Part shown: one piece after another, positions 36,399 through 44,901 of the stretch | How the letters are laid out: the number at the start of each line of letters is the position of its first letter | Position numbering within the stretch: the stretch's first letter is position 1 | DNA from: Thermococcus sp. M36 | GTDB lineage: Archaea; Methanobacteriota_B; Thermococci; Thermococcales; Thermococcaceae | Length of the DNA: 64,000 nt | Direction: 5' to 3' | Assembly (NCBI RefSeq): GCF_012027355.1 | Contig: NZ_SNUH01000001.1 | Coordinates: 372,001-436,000 of the forward strand | Program-made: the position numbers and the translations under genes | The notes under the pieces: generated by a model | The model's database searches: none | Told to the model about the DNA's origin: nothing | What the model saw: only the letters and a program-made list of their open reading frames with translations

Positions 36399-37415
36399 TC
36401 ACTCAAAGAGGACAATCCGCTCGGCCTCTATGTCCTCAAGGGAAGCGTTCCAGCCGCCGACGACGTAGCGCTCTCCCGTTTCAGTCTCGACCGTTATATT
36501 GGAGACGACCTTGTTCTCATCCTCAAAGAGGTTCACTATTCTGCCCGTGATGTGAACCGGCTCCCCCGAGCGGACGAATCTTCCCAGCACCTCCACCCTT
36601 GCCCCGATCAGGCCGAACGTCCTGATATCCTCAACGAGCTCCCTTATGTGGATGTACTCCCTCGGAAGCCGCAGTTTCCGCTCCTCCCGGTGGACCTGCC
36701 TCCCCGTGGGCCACAGGGCGTGGTAAAAGTAGCGGTCGAGCATAAAGAGGAGGTTGTTGTCCCTGATTATGAGACCATAGCCGTGGAGCGAGCTGCCGGA
36801 GGTCAGGGCCTCGTAGGGAAGGTAGATGCCCATCTCTCTGTCCTGGATGATGATTATCGGATCGGGCACTTCCCTCATCCTAATCTCGTTGGCAATAGGC
36901 GGGATTTCTCCTGTGCCATATACAAAGAGGTTCACATGGACGCCCGTGGATTTTTTCTCTCCAAGGGCTCCCTCCAGCTTCCTGAGGAAATTCACCGGAA
37001 CGGCCACGCTGAGGTGGAAGCGGGCGTTGGCTACCGCGCGCCTCATATACTCCTCAAGTGTGATGCGGCTCTTCACGACGGTAACGCTGCCTATTTCGCT
37101 GTGGGGAGTGTAGAGCTCTTCCAGGGCCGTCTTCAGCGCCTCTATCTTTTCATCGTACCTCCTCCTGATGGCGTCCATCACGCTCTCCGGGTTGAGGGGT
37201 ATGACCTGCTTCGGCCGTCCCTGGCTCGTCGTCACGAAGCCCTTCGCCATAAGGGTTCTGATTACGTCGTATATCCTCGGCTGGGGCACCTTTGAGAGTG
37301 TGGCCAGCTCTCCGGCAGTCAGAGGGCCTTTTTTTATGAGGGTAAGGTATGCCCTGACCTCGTATTCGTTCAGACCCAGTTCCCTCAGGAGAGCTTTTAC
37401 ATCCTTCTCCTCCAT
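36399..37415 (-). CDS. TrmB-family transcriptional regulator
   Basis: 338 residues. The N-terminal winged helix-turn-helix (LGLNEYEVRAYLTLIKKGPL, ELATLSKVPQPRIYDVIRTL) is the TrmB DNA-binding domain; a short coiled coil (residues about 85-110) leads into the C-terminal sugar-sensing domain (residues about 120-335: SLHGYGLIIRDN, FVRSGEPVHITGRIVNLFED). TrmB proteins sense sugars and act on ABC sugar-transport promoters. Encoded between the ABC ATPase and glycerate kinase genes, it is the best candidate to bind the 17-bp dyads at 41605, 43721 and 45849. Confidence 0.9.
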   Translation of the reverse strand: MEEKDVKALLRELGLNEYEVRAYLTLIKKGPLTAGELATLSKVPQPRIYDVIRTLMAKGFVTTSQGRPKQVIPLNPESVMDAIRRRYDEKIEALKTALEELYTPHSEIGSVTVVKSRITLEEYMRRAVANARFHLSVAVPVNFLRKLEGALGEKKSTGVHVNLFVYGTGEIPPIANEIRMREVPDPIIIIQDREMGIYLPYEALTSGSSLHGYGLIIRDNNLLFMLDRYFYHALWPTGRQVHREERKLRLPREYIHIRELVEDIRTFGLIGARVEVLGRFVRSGEPVHITGRIVNLFEDENKVVSNITVETETGERYVVGGWNASLEDIEAERIVLFE

Positions 37416-37425
37416 ATGCAGGACC

Positions 37426-38532
37426 TCAGACTATCGCTTTTTTGGTGTCCCTGTCAAACATATGGATATTGTCAAGGTCTATCTCGATTTTAATGTTTTC
37501 GCCTATCGGAAGGGGTATGTGGCCGGGAAGCTTTATCTTGATTATCGAGCCCCCAATCTTAGCATGGATTATCGTGTCTGTACCGAGGGCCTCGATGAAG
37601 TCAACTACCCCATCCATCTCCGCAGTCCTGGTAACGTGCTCGAGCGTTGAAACCCCCTTGACCGTCATGTGCTCGGGCCTTATGCCAAGGAGGACGTCCT
37701 TTCCAGTGTACTCACCGAGGAGCTCCCCGAAATCGTCCGGGAGGGAAAGTGTGAATCCGTCCCCTTCAAGGGCTATTCCGCCGTCCTTCTCGACCACGCT
37801 GACATCGACGACGTTCATCTCGGGCGCACCAATGAAGGTCGCGACGAAGAGCGACCTGGGCTTGAGGTAGACCTCCGTGGGCGGGCCGACCTGGAGGAGC
37901 CTCCCCGCGTTCATCACGGCTATCCTGTCGCCCATGGTCATTGCCTCGACCTGGTCGTGGGTGACGTAGATGGTGGTAACGTCGAGCTTCGCCTGGAGCT
38001 TCTTTATCTCAGCGCGCATCGCGACCCTGAGCTTTGCGTCGAGGTTGCTGAGCGGCTCGTCCATGAGCAGAACATCGGGCTCGACCACTATCGCCCTCGC
38101 GACTGCGACGCGCTGCCTCTGGCCACCGGAGAGCTGTCCAGGATAGCGGTCGAGGAGCTCCTCTATCTGGAGCAGTTCCGCCACCCACTTGACACGCTTC
38201 CGTATCTCGTCCTCGGAGTACTTCTTCACCTTGAGAGGGAAGGCTATGTTGTCGAAAACCTTCATGTGAGGCCACACGGCGTAGCTCTGGAAGACCATGG
38301 ATATGTTCCTGTCCTTTGGCGGGAGGTAGGTAACGTCCCTGTCTCCGAAGTATATCCTCCCCTCCGTCGGGGTGTCGAGGCCGGATATCATCCTCAGCGT
38401 CGTGGTTTTGCCGCAACCGCTCGGCCCGAGGAGGACGAGGAATTCGCCGTCCTTTATCGTCAGGCTCAGATCTTTAACTGCCTCGAAGTTCCCAAATCTC
38501 TTGGTGATTTTCTCAAGTTTGACTTCAACCAT
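37426..38532 (-). CDS. ABC sugar importer, ATPase (MalK/UgpC type)
   Basis: 368 residues. Walker A LLGPSGCGKTTTLRMISGLD, Q-loop SMVFQSYAVWPHM, signature LSGGQRQRVAVARAI, Walker B VLLMDEPLSNLDAKLR and the switch His in IYVTHDQVEAM. The C-terminal 130 residues form the MalK-type TOBE/OB domain (LLGIRPEHMTVKGVS). Such ATPases energise CUT1 importers for oligosaccharides and glycosides. It follows the second permease gene by 9 bp and precedes the TrmB-family gene by 10 bp. Confidence 0.95.
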   Translation of the reverse strand: MVEVKLEKITKRFGNFEAVKDLSLTIKDGEFLVLLGPSGCGKTTTLRMISGLDTPTEGRIYFGDRDVTYLPPKDRNISMVFQSYAVWPHMKVFDNIAFPLKVKKYSEDEIRKRVKWVAELLQIEELLDRYPGQLSGGQRQRVAVARAIVVEPDVLLMDEPLSNLDAKLRVAMRAEIKKLQAKLDVTTIYVTHDQVEAMTMGDRIAVMNAGRLLQVGPPTEVYLKPRSLFVATFIGAPEMNVVDVSVVEKDGGIALEGDGFTLSLPDDFGELLGEYTGKDVLLGIRPEHMTVKGVSTLEHVTRTAEMDGVVDFIEALGTDTIIHAKIGGSIIKIKLPGHIPLPIGENIKIEIDLDNIHMFDRDTKKAIV

Positions 38533-38541
38533 ACCAACACC

Positions 38542-39375
38542 TCACTTGAGCGTTATACCCCACATTGTCACCAAGTACTTTCTGGTGAAGAACACGAACA
38601 CCATCGCCGGGAGCGTCATTATGAAGGCCGCCGCGAACTTATAGTAGTCCGGGGCGGCGCCTCCGCCGGCACCCGCTACTATCGAGAGTATCAGCGCCGG
38701 CAGGGTTCTGTTGTTGAGGGTCAGGATGGAGGCCATAAAGACCTCGTTCCAGCTCATGACGAAGGTGAACATCGCCGCCGCTGCCAGTCCGGGCAGGGTA
38801 AGGGGGAGGGTTATCTTCCTGAAAGCCCCCAAGCGGGTGAGGCCAAAGACCAGTGCCGCCTCCTCAAGCTCCTTCGAGACACCGGCGAATATGCTCGACG
38901 TTATCAGGATCACGAAGGGAAGGGACATCGCCGTGTGGGCCAGGGCGACACCGAGGAGGGTGTCTATAAGCCTGAGGTTGATGTAGAGGATGACCAGCGG
39001 TATGGCCATGACTATGACCGGGAACATCCTGAGGCCCACTATGGAGAGCTTTATGGTGTCCTTGCCGGGGAAGATGAACCTCGCCATTGCATACCCCGCC
39101 GGAATTCCGAGCAGGAAGCTTATCGCTATGGTCATCACGGCGACTATGACGCTGTTCCGTATTCCATTCCACGCCCCGAGGGTGAAGAGTATTGTCTCAA
39201 TGTACTTCGTCGTGAGCTTGGTCGGGATTATCTTGTCCGGGTTGTAGTAGTCCTCCGCCGTAGTGAAGCCGTAGAGGAAAGCGATGGCCAGTGGGAGCAG
39301 TACCCAGATGAATATCGTGAAGACCACCGCGTACGTGGCGATTCTTTTCAGGAGGTACTTCATCTCGTCGTTCAT
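38542..39375 (-). CDS. ABC sugar importer permease (MalG type)
   Basis: 277 residues with six helices and the EAA coupling loop near residues 165-185 (ELEEAALVFGLTRLGAFRKI). N-terminal segment and length match CUT1 MalG-type permeases. It overlaps the first permease gene by 4 bp, and the pair would form the heterodimeric channel together with the ATPase at 37426. Confidence 0.93.
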   Translation of the reverse strand: MNDEMKYLLKRIATYAVVFTIFIWVLLPLAIAFLYGFTTAEDYYNPDKIIPTKLTTKYIETILFTLGAWNGIRNSVIVAVMTIAISFLLGIPAGYAMARFIFPGKDTIKLSIVGLRMFPVIVMAIPLVILYINLRLIDTLLGVALAHTAMSLPFVILITSSIFAGVSKELEEAALVFGLTRLGAFRKITLPLTLPGLAAAAMFTFVMSWNEVFMASILTLNNRTLPALILSIVAGAGGGAAPDYYKFAAAFIMTLPAMVFVFFTRKYLVTMWGITLK

Positions 39376-40226
39376 TCCCTACCCACCTCCAGGTACTCCG
39401 CCCTGAGGAACTTCACGTATAGAGCGGCCAGTACCAGGGAGACGCCCGCTATGATGAGGGCGTAGATCGACGCAACCCCCGGATCCTTGATGTCAACCAT
39501 CTGGCGGAAGCCCTCGGCAGCTAGGACCGGTATGTCCCTTCCAGCCAGTATGAGGACTATACCAAAGACCTGCATGGCGAAAAGCGTCCTTATTATAAGG
39601 GCGCTCTGGATGCTGGGCTTGAGCATGGGAAGGACTATGTGCCTGAGCCTCGTCCAGTAGCCGGCGCCGAAGACCTCGGCCGCTTCGATGTACTCCCTGC
39701 TTATCATCTGGAGGCCGGCAAGGATTATGACAAAGACTATCGAGGTTGCCCTCCAGATCTCGGCGAGCACTATGACCAGGAACTCCCTCATCCGGTACTG
39801 GTACCCGAAAAAGTATATTGGCGTATCAATTATTCCAATGTTCATGAGCATCTTGTTGAGGAAGCCATAGGGGGAGAGCATGGAGAACCATATCAAACCT
39901 GCAGCAACATCGCTTATTGTCAGGGGGATTATAAGGGCGTAAATACCGAGGTCGCGCCCCTTAAAGGCGCGGTTCATAAACAGGGCGAGCACAACAGCGA
40001 GCGTAAGCTGGATGGGGACTATAACCGCCCCGAACAGAAGAGTATTCTTGATGGCGTCCCAGAAGTAGTAATCACTGACAGCCCTCCTCACGGTGTCGAG
40101 GGAGAAGGCACCATCCTTTGTGAATGCCAGATAAAACGCCTGGATTAGAGGATAGCCTATAAAACCCAGAAGGTAGAGAACCGCCGGCAAAAGTAAAAGG
40201 TAGGGGATGAGGTAGCGCCTCTCCAT
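39372..40226 (-). CDS. ABC sugar importer permease (MalF type)
   Basis: 284 residues with six helices; the EAA loop is EYIEAAEVFGAGYWTRLRHI (residues about 185-204). The protein lacks the large periplasmic loop of enteric MalF, as usual for archaeal CUT1 systems. It starts 9 bp after the binding-protein gene and overlaps its partner permease by 4 bp. Confidence 0.93.
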   Translation of the reverse strand: MERRYLIPYLLLLPAVLYLLGFIGYPLIQAFYLAFTKDGAFSLDTVRRAVSDYYFWDAIKNTLLFGAVIVPIQLTLAVVLALFMNRAFKGRDLGIYALIIPLTISDVAAGLIWFSMLSPYGFLNKMLMNIGIIDTPIYFFGYQYRMREFLVIVLAEIWRATSIVFVIILAGLQMISREYIEAAEVFGAGYWTRLRHIVLPMLKPSIQSALIIRTLFAMQVFGIVLILAGRDIPVLAAEGFRQMVDIKDPGVASIYALIIAGVSLVLAALYVKFLRAEYLEVGRE

Positions 40227-40235
40227 AGCTACCCC

Positions 40236-41519
40236 TCACGGTGCTTCAGCTCCAAGCTCCTTGAAAATGGCGTCCATCTGGGGGCCGAGCTCGTTGAGAA
40301 CCTTCTGCGGGTCTTCGTTCTTGAGCACTATCCTCTCAAAGGCCTCCCTGTACATGCTGGTAAACTGTCCGCCCTTCTCCCCCAGATTGGGTATTATGGC
40401 AACGAGCGCGTCCGGAGTGCTGGCCTGTGCCTGGACTCCCTGGGCAAGTATCTTGAGCGGTCCCTCGGGCAACTTCCCGCTGGCCTCTTCAACGGTCGGG
40501 AAGAATCCTGTCTTCTCAAGAACCTTGACCTGGACATCTGGCCTCGTGAGGTAATCTATGAGCTTCCAGGCTTCATCCTGATGGGGGGCACCCTCGGGTA
40601 TGGCAAGGCCTGCGAGAACGACTATGAATCCCCTGCCCTTCGGCCCCCTCGGAACCGGGACGACGACGAACTGGTCTGGCTTGGTCTCAATGGCGTTCTT
40701 AAGCCTCGCCGTGTGATCCCAGGCTATCATGACCTCTCCCTTGAGGAGCGGATCTGACATAGCGTCCCAGACGGTGCTGGACGGGTTGATGTAGGGCCAG
40801 AGCTCCTTCATGTAGTCCCACATCTCGATGGCCTCTGGACTGTTGAACTTCTTTGCCTGGTAGCCCGTGAAGCTCGGGTAGATGTAGCCATGGAGGAACC
40901 TGTGCCAGAGACCCTTTGGGCCAGCGGGGAACCCGAGCTGCGGCCGGCCGGTGGCTTCCTTGAGGTTCTTGCCCCACTGGAGGAGCGCGTCGTAGGTCCA
41001 CTTCTCGGTTCCCTTCATAACGTCCTCCTGAGTAAGGCCCGCCGGAAGGTACTTGAAGGCGTCCTTATTGACGACCATGACGTAGGTGGCACTCATCCAC
41101 GGGACGTAGACCTTCTTCCCGTTTATGACGGAATACTTCTCGAAAGTGCTTATGAACGTCCTACCCTCAAGCTTGGGCATGTTGCTCAGGTCCGTCAGCC
41201 AGCCTTGGGAGGCCATGTAGTCCATACCGCCGTGGAGGTCGCCGATAACGTCTATGGTTACCTTCCCGGTCTTCTCCTCACCTTCAAGCCTCGTGATGAG
41301 GTCGGTGTACTGTATCGGGACGAAGTTAATTTCCACGTTGCTCTCGTCAGTGAAGGGCTTAAGGAGCTCGTCCTTTACGAAGACCCTCTCCTCGGGCGGG
41401 TTCAGCTGGGTGGACAGGAAGGTCACGGTAACTTTCTCGGTAGTCCCCCCTATACAGCCGCTGGCCACTGCTGCAAAAACAACAACACCCACCAACAAAA
41501 GTCCAAACAACCTCTTCAT
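40236..41519 (-). CDS. ABC sugar importer, substrate-binding lipoprotein
   Basis: 427 residues from ATG 41519, which has AAGGTGGTG at good spacing. The signal peptide ends in the lipobox VASGC (Cys22), so the mature protein is lipid-anchored outside the membrane. Then comes a family-1 extracellular solute-binding fold: VTFLSTQLNPPEERVFVKDE, DVIGDLHGGMDYMASQGWL, VPWMSATYVMVVNKDAF and the late GLAIPEGAPHQDEAWKLIDY. The exact sugar is unknown. First gene of the six-gene operon, with TATA at 41584 and an upstream dyad at 41605. Confidence 0.93.
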   Translation of the reverse strand: MKRLFGLLLVGVVVFAAVASGCIGGTTEKVTVTFLSTQLNPPEERVFVKDELLKPFTDESNVEINFVPIQYTDLITRLEGEEKTGKVTIDVIGDLHGGMDYMASQGWLTDLSNMPKLEGRTFISTFEKYSVINGKKVYVPWMSATYVMVVNKDAFKYLPAGLTQEDVMKGTEKWTYDALLQWGKNLKEATGRPQLGFPAGPKGLWHRFLHGYIYPSFTGYQAKKFNSPEAIEMWDYMKELWPYINPSSTVWDAMSDPLLKGEVMIAWDHTARLKNAIETKPDQFVVVPVPRGPKGRGFIVVLAGLAIPEGAPHQDEAWKLIDYLTRPDVQVKVLEKTGFFPTVEEASGKLPEGPLKILAQGVQAQASTPDALVAIIPNLGEKGGQFTSMYREAFERIVLKNEDPQKVLNELGPQMDAIFKELGAEAP

Positions 41520-41583
41520 ACGACACCACCTTCGTGTGTTGCAGTACATACAGGATACTTCAACGAGCTTATATGAACCAAAG

Positions 41584-41590
41584 TATATAA
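41584..41590 (-). promoter_or_regulatory. TATA box of the ABC importer operon
   Basis: TTATATA read on the minus strand, about 65 bp before ATG 41519. The centre of the dyad 41605-41621 lies 26 bp upstream of the centre of this box. Confidence 0.6.
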
Positions 41591-41604
41591 GACTTATGAT
41601 TTAG

Positions 41605-41621
41605 AACCACTTAAAGTGGTT
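41605..41621. promoter_or_regulatory. 17-bp palindromic operator, site 1
   Basis: AACCACTTAAAGTGGTT is a perfect dyad (8-bp arms, one central base). It lies upstream of the TATA box of the ABC importer operon, where a bound protein would normally activate rather than block transcription. Near-copies stand at 43721 and 45849 at the same distance from their TATA boxes. The likely binding protein is the TrmB-family regulator at 36399-37415. Confidence 0.75.
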
Positions 41622-41648
41622 GTATTTACAAAAAAGTAAAAGTTCGTG

Positions 41649-42662
41649 TCAAAGCCTGGGCTTGACTGCCCTGCCCTCCCGAGAAGACCTGTATGCCGCC
41701 AGGATTATCGCGAGGTTCTTCTTCGCGTCCTCGCCCGTTATGGGCACTTCACTGTCCCCCAGAACTGCCTCCACAAAGGCCTCAACGATACCCCTGACGT
41801 CGGGTCTGTCCCAGTATATCTTCTCGGCCCTTTCCTGGTAAACGGTAAAGTCCGGATAGGCCGTTCTAACGTCCAGGAAGCCGTCTCTTCCGACGAGGTA
41901 GTACTTAATCTCTATCCCGTACGGGTAGCCCTTCGGACTGCCCCAACCGGCAGTCAGGACAGCAACAACGCCTTTTTTGAACTCAAGAACCGCTGTTCCA
42001 ATGTCATCAACAGGGAAGCCGTATATCTTGCTCCCTATGTCTGCGTAGACCTTCTCTGGAGTGTCTCCCGTCAGCCAGAGGAGGGAATCAACACCGTGTG
42101 GAGCGGTGTCCATAAAGCCACCGCCGCCGGACTTGCTCGCGTCCAGGAACCAGCTCATATCAAGCCCCTGCAGGGATATCGGCGGCTTAACGTTCTCCGA
42201 AATCGTCTGTATGTACTCTAGAGGCCCTATCTCACCTGCATCTATCATCTCCTTGGCCTTCCTCAGCGGCTCTGTAAAGCGCGGGTTGAAGGGGAGCATG
42301 AGCTTTATCCCTGCCCTCTTCGCTGCCTTTATGACCTCGTCGGCGTCCTTGAGGCTCAGGGCGATGGGCTTCTCAAGGAGTACGTGCTTGCCCTCCTCGG
42401 CGGCCCTAATAGCTACCTCCTTGTGCCTATAAGTCTCGATTGCTATGTAGACGGCCTCGACATTATCGTCCCTCAAAAGCTCCTCGTAGTTCCTGTAGAA
42501 GCGCGCTCCGTGCCTTCTCGCCTCAATCCTCGCCACATCAGAATTGGAGCCGTCCCCTGATACTGCCACAAGCTCTGAGTGCCTGCCCCCAGAAATTACA
42601 GAGGCGAAGCGCAGGGCGTGCGGGTGGGCGTAGCTTATTATTCCGAAGTTCAGCTTCTCCAT
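41649..42662 (-). CDS. Gfo/Idh/MocA family oxidoreductase
   Basis: 337 residues, NAD(P)-dependent sugar or cyclitol dehydrogenase fold. The cofactor strand is LNFGIISYAHPHALRFASVI (a degenerate G-x-G region with S-Y-A-H), followed by EKPIALSLKDADEVIKAA with the catalytic-region EKP motif, and SGGGGFMDTAPHGVDSLLWL with the G-x-x-x-D-x-x-x-H pattern. Substrate unknown. Its start overlaps the end of the second Gfo/Idh gene by 13 bp; both are read from the promoter near 43703. Confidence 0.88.
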   Translation of the reverse strand: MEKLNFGIISYAHPHALRFASVISGGRHSELVAVSGDGSNSDVARIEARRHGARFYRNYEELLRDDNVEAVYIAIETYRHKEVAIRAAEEGKHVLLEKPIALSLKDADEVIKAAKRAGIKLMLPFNPRFTEPLRKAKEMIDAGEIGPLEYIQTISENVKPPISLQGLDMSWFLDASKSGGGGFMDTAPHGVDSLLWLTGDTPEKVYADIGSKIYGFPVDDIGTAVLEFKKGVVAVLTAGWGSPKGYPYGIEIKYYLVGRDGFLDVRTAYPDFTVYQERAEKIYWDRPDVRGIVEAFVEAVLGDSEVPITGEDAKKNLAIILAAYRSSREGRAVKPRL

Positions 42663-43666
42663 ACTTCGACCACCTCCCCCCTGCGGGCGCTTTCCTTGGC
42701 CTTCTCTGCAATCCTCAGGGCTGTCAGAGCGTCCCCTGCCGTCACCACTGGCTCCTCCCTGCCTCTTATGACGTTGAAGAAGTGCCTCAGCTCCCGCTCG
42801 AAGGCATCCGGGAACGTGGACAGCAGGGGTGAGAAGCGCGGCATCTCAAAGCTGGCCTTTGCAACACCGACCACAGGAGTATCGAGCGGGGTGTACCTTA
42901 TCCTGCCGTTCCTGCCGATTATGTCCACGTGGTGGTAGAAGATGCCGTAGCGTGAGGGATAAGGATAGGCCCAGCTGACCTCGGCTATGCCCGTCTTTCC
43001 TCCCTCGAACCTTATCATCATGACGAAGTGGTCAAAGGTTCCGTTGGCCTTGGCCTCTTCCTTTATGGCCTTCCCCACGGCGTAAACACTCAAAGGCTCA
43101 CTCTCGAAGAACCACCTCAGAAAGTCCGTGACGTGGACGCCCAGGTCAACCGCGACTCCACCGCTCCTGTTCTCATCCCAATACCAGTAGTCCTTGGGGA
43201 AGGGCAGGTTCTGGACTTCGGCCTTCCTTATGTGCATGGGCAGAATGTTGCGCTTCTTGATGGTTTCCTTCATCTGAACCCATCTCTTGTCAAAGCGCCT
43301 CACGTGGCCGACGAGGAGGTAGAGACCCTCTTTCTCGGCGGTTTTTATCATCCTCTCGCCTTCATCAACCGTGAGTGCTATGGGTTTCTCGACGATGACA
43401 TGCTTCCCGACCCTGAGGGCCTTTACGGCCAGTTCGGAGTGTGTGTACGTCGGGGTCAGAATCTCAATGACGTCCAGGTCAAGGTCAAGGAACTCGTCGA
43501 AGCTCGTGAAGGGCCTAGCCCCAAACTCCCTGGCCCCTTCCCTCGCCCTGCTCTCGTCTAAGTCCATGCAGGCAACGACCTTGATTCCCTCCATTCCCCT
43601 CAGCGCATTTTTGTGGGCGAGGTTGAATATGTTTCCACAGCCTACCACACCTACCTTCAGTTCCAT
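42650..43666 (-). CDS. Gfo/Idh/MocA family oxidoreductase
   Basis: 338 residues from ATG 43666 (GAGGGATTCCC before it). Classic nucleotide-binding start KVGVVGCGNIFNLAHKNAL, then VIVEKPIALTVDEGERMI (catalytic Lys in EKP) and NRSGGVAVDLGVHVTDFLRW (D-x-x-x-H). Distinct from its partner gene downstream, so the two enzymes may carry out successive steps, for instance oxidation and re-reduction of a sugar. Expressed from a promoter with the 17-bp dyad 26 bp upstream of the TATA box at 43700-43706. Confidence 0.9.
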   Translation of the reverse strand: MELKVGVVGCGNIFNLAHKNALRGMEGIKVVACMDLDESRAREGAREFGARPFTSFDEFLDLDLDVIEILTPTYTHSELAVKALRVGKHVIVEKPIALTVDEGERMIKTAEKEGLYLLVGHVRRFDKRWVQMKETIKKRNILPMHIRKAEVQNLPFPKDYWYWDENRSGGVAVDLGVHVTDFLRWFFESEPLSVYAVGKAIKEEAKANGTFDHFVMMIRFEGGKTGIAEVSWAYPYPSRYGIFYHHVDIIGRNGRIRYTPLDTPVVGVAKASFEMPRFSPLLSTFPDAFERELRHFFNVIRGREEPVVTAGDALTALRIAEKAKESARRGEVVEVWRS

Positions 43667-43699
43667 TGGGAATCCCTCAGAGGAAATACCGTCGAAAGG

Positions 43700-43706
43700 T
43701 ATATAA
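43700..43706. promoter_or_regulatory. TATA box in the divergent dehydrogenase/glycosyltransferase region
   Basis: The surrounding GGTATATAACC is nearly symmetrical. On the minus strand it is about 35 bp before ATG 43666 and serves the dehydrogenase pair; on the plus strand it could start transcription near 43730, inside the dyad 43721-43737. Confidence 0.5.
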
Positions 43707-43720
43707 CCCTTTTCAAAACA

Positions 43721-43737
43721 AACCACTTTAAATGGTT
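43721..43737. promoter_or_regulatory. 17-bp operator, site 2
   Basis: AACCACTTTAAATGGTT matches the site-1 dyad with one arm mismatch. Its centre is 26 bp upstream of the TATA box of the minus-strand dehydrogenase operon. For the plus-strand glycosyltransferase (ATG 43759) the same site overlaps the likely core promoter, so binding there might repress it. Confidence 0.7.
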
Positions 43738-43758
43738 GTAACTGGAGAGGTGGAGGCA

Positions 43759-44901
43759 ATGAAAGTTATCGTCGGGATTCCCAGCTACAACAACGCAGGG
43801 ACGATTTCTTTCGTAGTCAGACAGGCGGCGGAAGGCCTCAAGAAGTACTTCGGCGGGGGTGTCGTGGTGAACGCCGACGGCGGCAGCACCGACGGGACGA
43901 GGGAGGCCGTGCTGAAGACCCAGGTGCCGGAAGGAGTGGAAGTCCACAGCTTCGTCTACAAGTGGCCCATTCCCGGCAAGGGCAGTGCCATGAAGGAGCT
44001 TATGGAGTTCGCCCTTGAGAAAGAGGCCGACGCGATAGTGTTCGTGGACAGCGACCTCAGGAGCATAACTCCCGAATGGATTTACCGCTTTGCGAAGCCG
44101 ATAGAGGACGGCTATGACTTCGTGGCGCCACTCTACATAAGGCACAAGTGGGACGGAACGATAACCAATAACATAGCATATCCAATGACGGCCTCGCTTT
44201 ACGGCAAGAACGTCAGACAGCCGATAGGCGGGGACTTCGGAATAAGCAGAAAGCTCATGGAGGTCTACCTGGAGAACGAGGACGTGTGGAAGACGCACGT
44301 CGCGCGCTTTGGCGTGGACATTTTCCTGACCACAACGGCCATAGCGAGGGGCTTCAGGATCATACAGACCGCCCTCGGAATGAAGATACACGACCCCAAA
44401 GACCCTGCCGCTTCCCTCGGCCCGATGTTCAACCAGGTCGTTGGGACGCTCTTCATGCTGATGACCCGCTACGAAAACGTCTGGAAGAACGTGAAGGCAA
44501 TAGAGGAGGTGCCAATCTTCGGGGAGCTTGAGAAGGGTGAACCCGAGCCAGTGAAGGTAACCCTTGAGCTGCTGGAGATAAGGGCCAAGGAGCTGTTCGC
44601 CCAGCATGAGGCCGTCCTTAAGAGGGCTCTGAGCAAAGAAACCTTCGAAGGCGTGAAAAAAGCCCTGAAAACCTTCGAACTCGACGACAGGCTCTGGAGC
44701 CACGTCCTCTATGACGGGGCCGTCTCCTACAGGGATGGAATCCTTGAGGAAGCCGAGCCGCTCGTTCCGCTATACTTCGCAAAAACTGCAGACTTCGTGA
44801 AGAGAACGGTGGAGATGAGCACTCTAGAGGCAGAAAAACTGATAGAGGAGAGGGCGGAGATCTTCCTTGAGGAGAAGGACTACCTGCTAGAGCGTTGGTG
44901 A
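43759..44901 (+). CDS. GT-A glycosyltransferase, glucosylglycerate-synthase-like
   Basis: 380 residues from ATG 43759 (GAGAGGTGGAGG before it). N-terminal GT-A domain: VIVGIPSYNNAGTISFVV, VVNADGGSTDGTREA, PIPGKGSAMKEL, and the metal-binding IVFVDSDLRSITPEW. Later RQPIGGDFGISRKL and DIFLTTTAIARGFRI with a conserved H-D-P-K-D segment recall glucosyl(3-phospho)glycerate synthases of GT81 and relatives. The last 120 residues are helical. If correct, it joins a sugar from a nucleotide donor to glycerate or phosphoglycerate; substrate is an inference. Its end overlaps the convergent kinase gene by 22 bp. Confidence 0.75.
   Translation: MKVIVGIPSYNNAGTISFVVRQAAEGLKKYFGGGVVVNADGGSTDGTREAVLKTQVPEGVEVHSFVYKWPIPGKGSAMKELMEFALEKEADAIVFVDSDLRSITPEWIYRFAKPIEDGYDFVAPLYIRHKWDGTITNNIAYPMTASLYGKNVRQPIGGDFGISRKLMEVYLENEDVWKTHVARFGVDIFLTTTAIARGFRIIQTALGMKIHDPKDPAASLGPMFNQVVGTLFMLMTRYENVWKNVKAIEEVPIFGELEKGEPEPVKVTLELLEIRAKELFAQHEAVLKRALSKETFEGVKKALKTFELDDRLWSHVLYDGAVSYRDGILEEAEPLVPLYFAKTADFVKRTVEMSTLEAEKLIEERAEIFLEEKDYLLERW

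Noticed and set aside
37669-39465. A 598-codon open frame on the plus strand opposite the ABC transporter genes
   Set aside because: It mirrors the codon bias of the minus-strand ATPase and permease genes, has no promoter or ribosome site, and its translation is rich in His, Arg, Glu and Gly as expected for antisense of GC-rich codons.
43657-44703. A 348-codon open frame antisense to the glycosyltransferase
   Set aside because: The plus strand encodes a recognisable GT-A enzyme over the same bases; the antisense product has no family features and no start signals.
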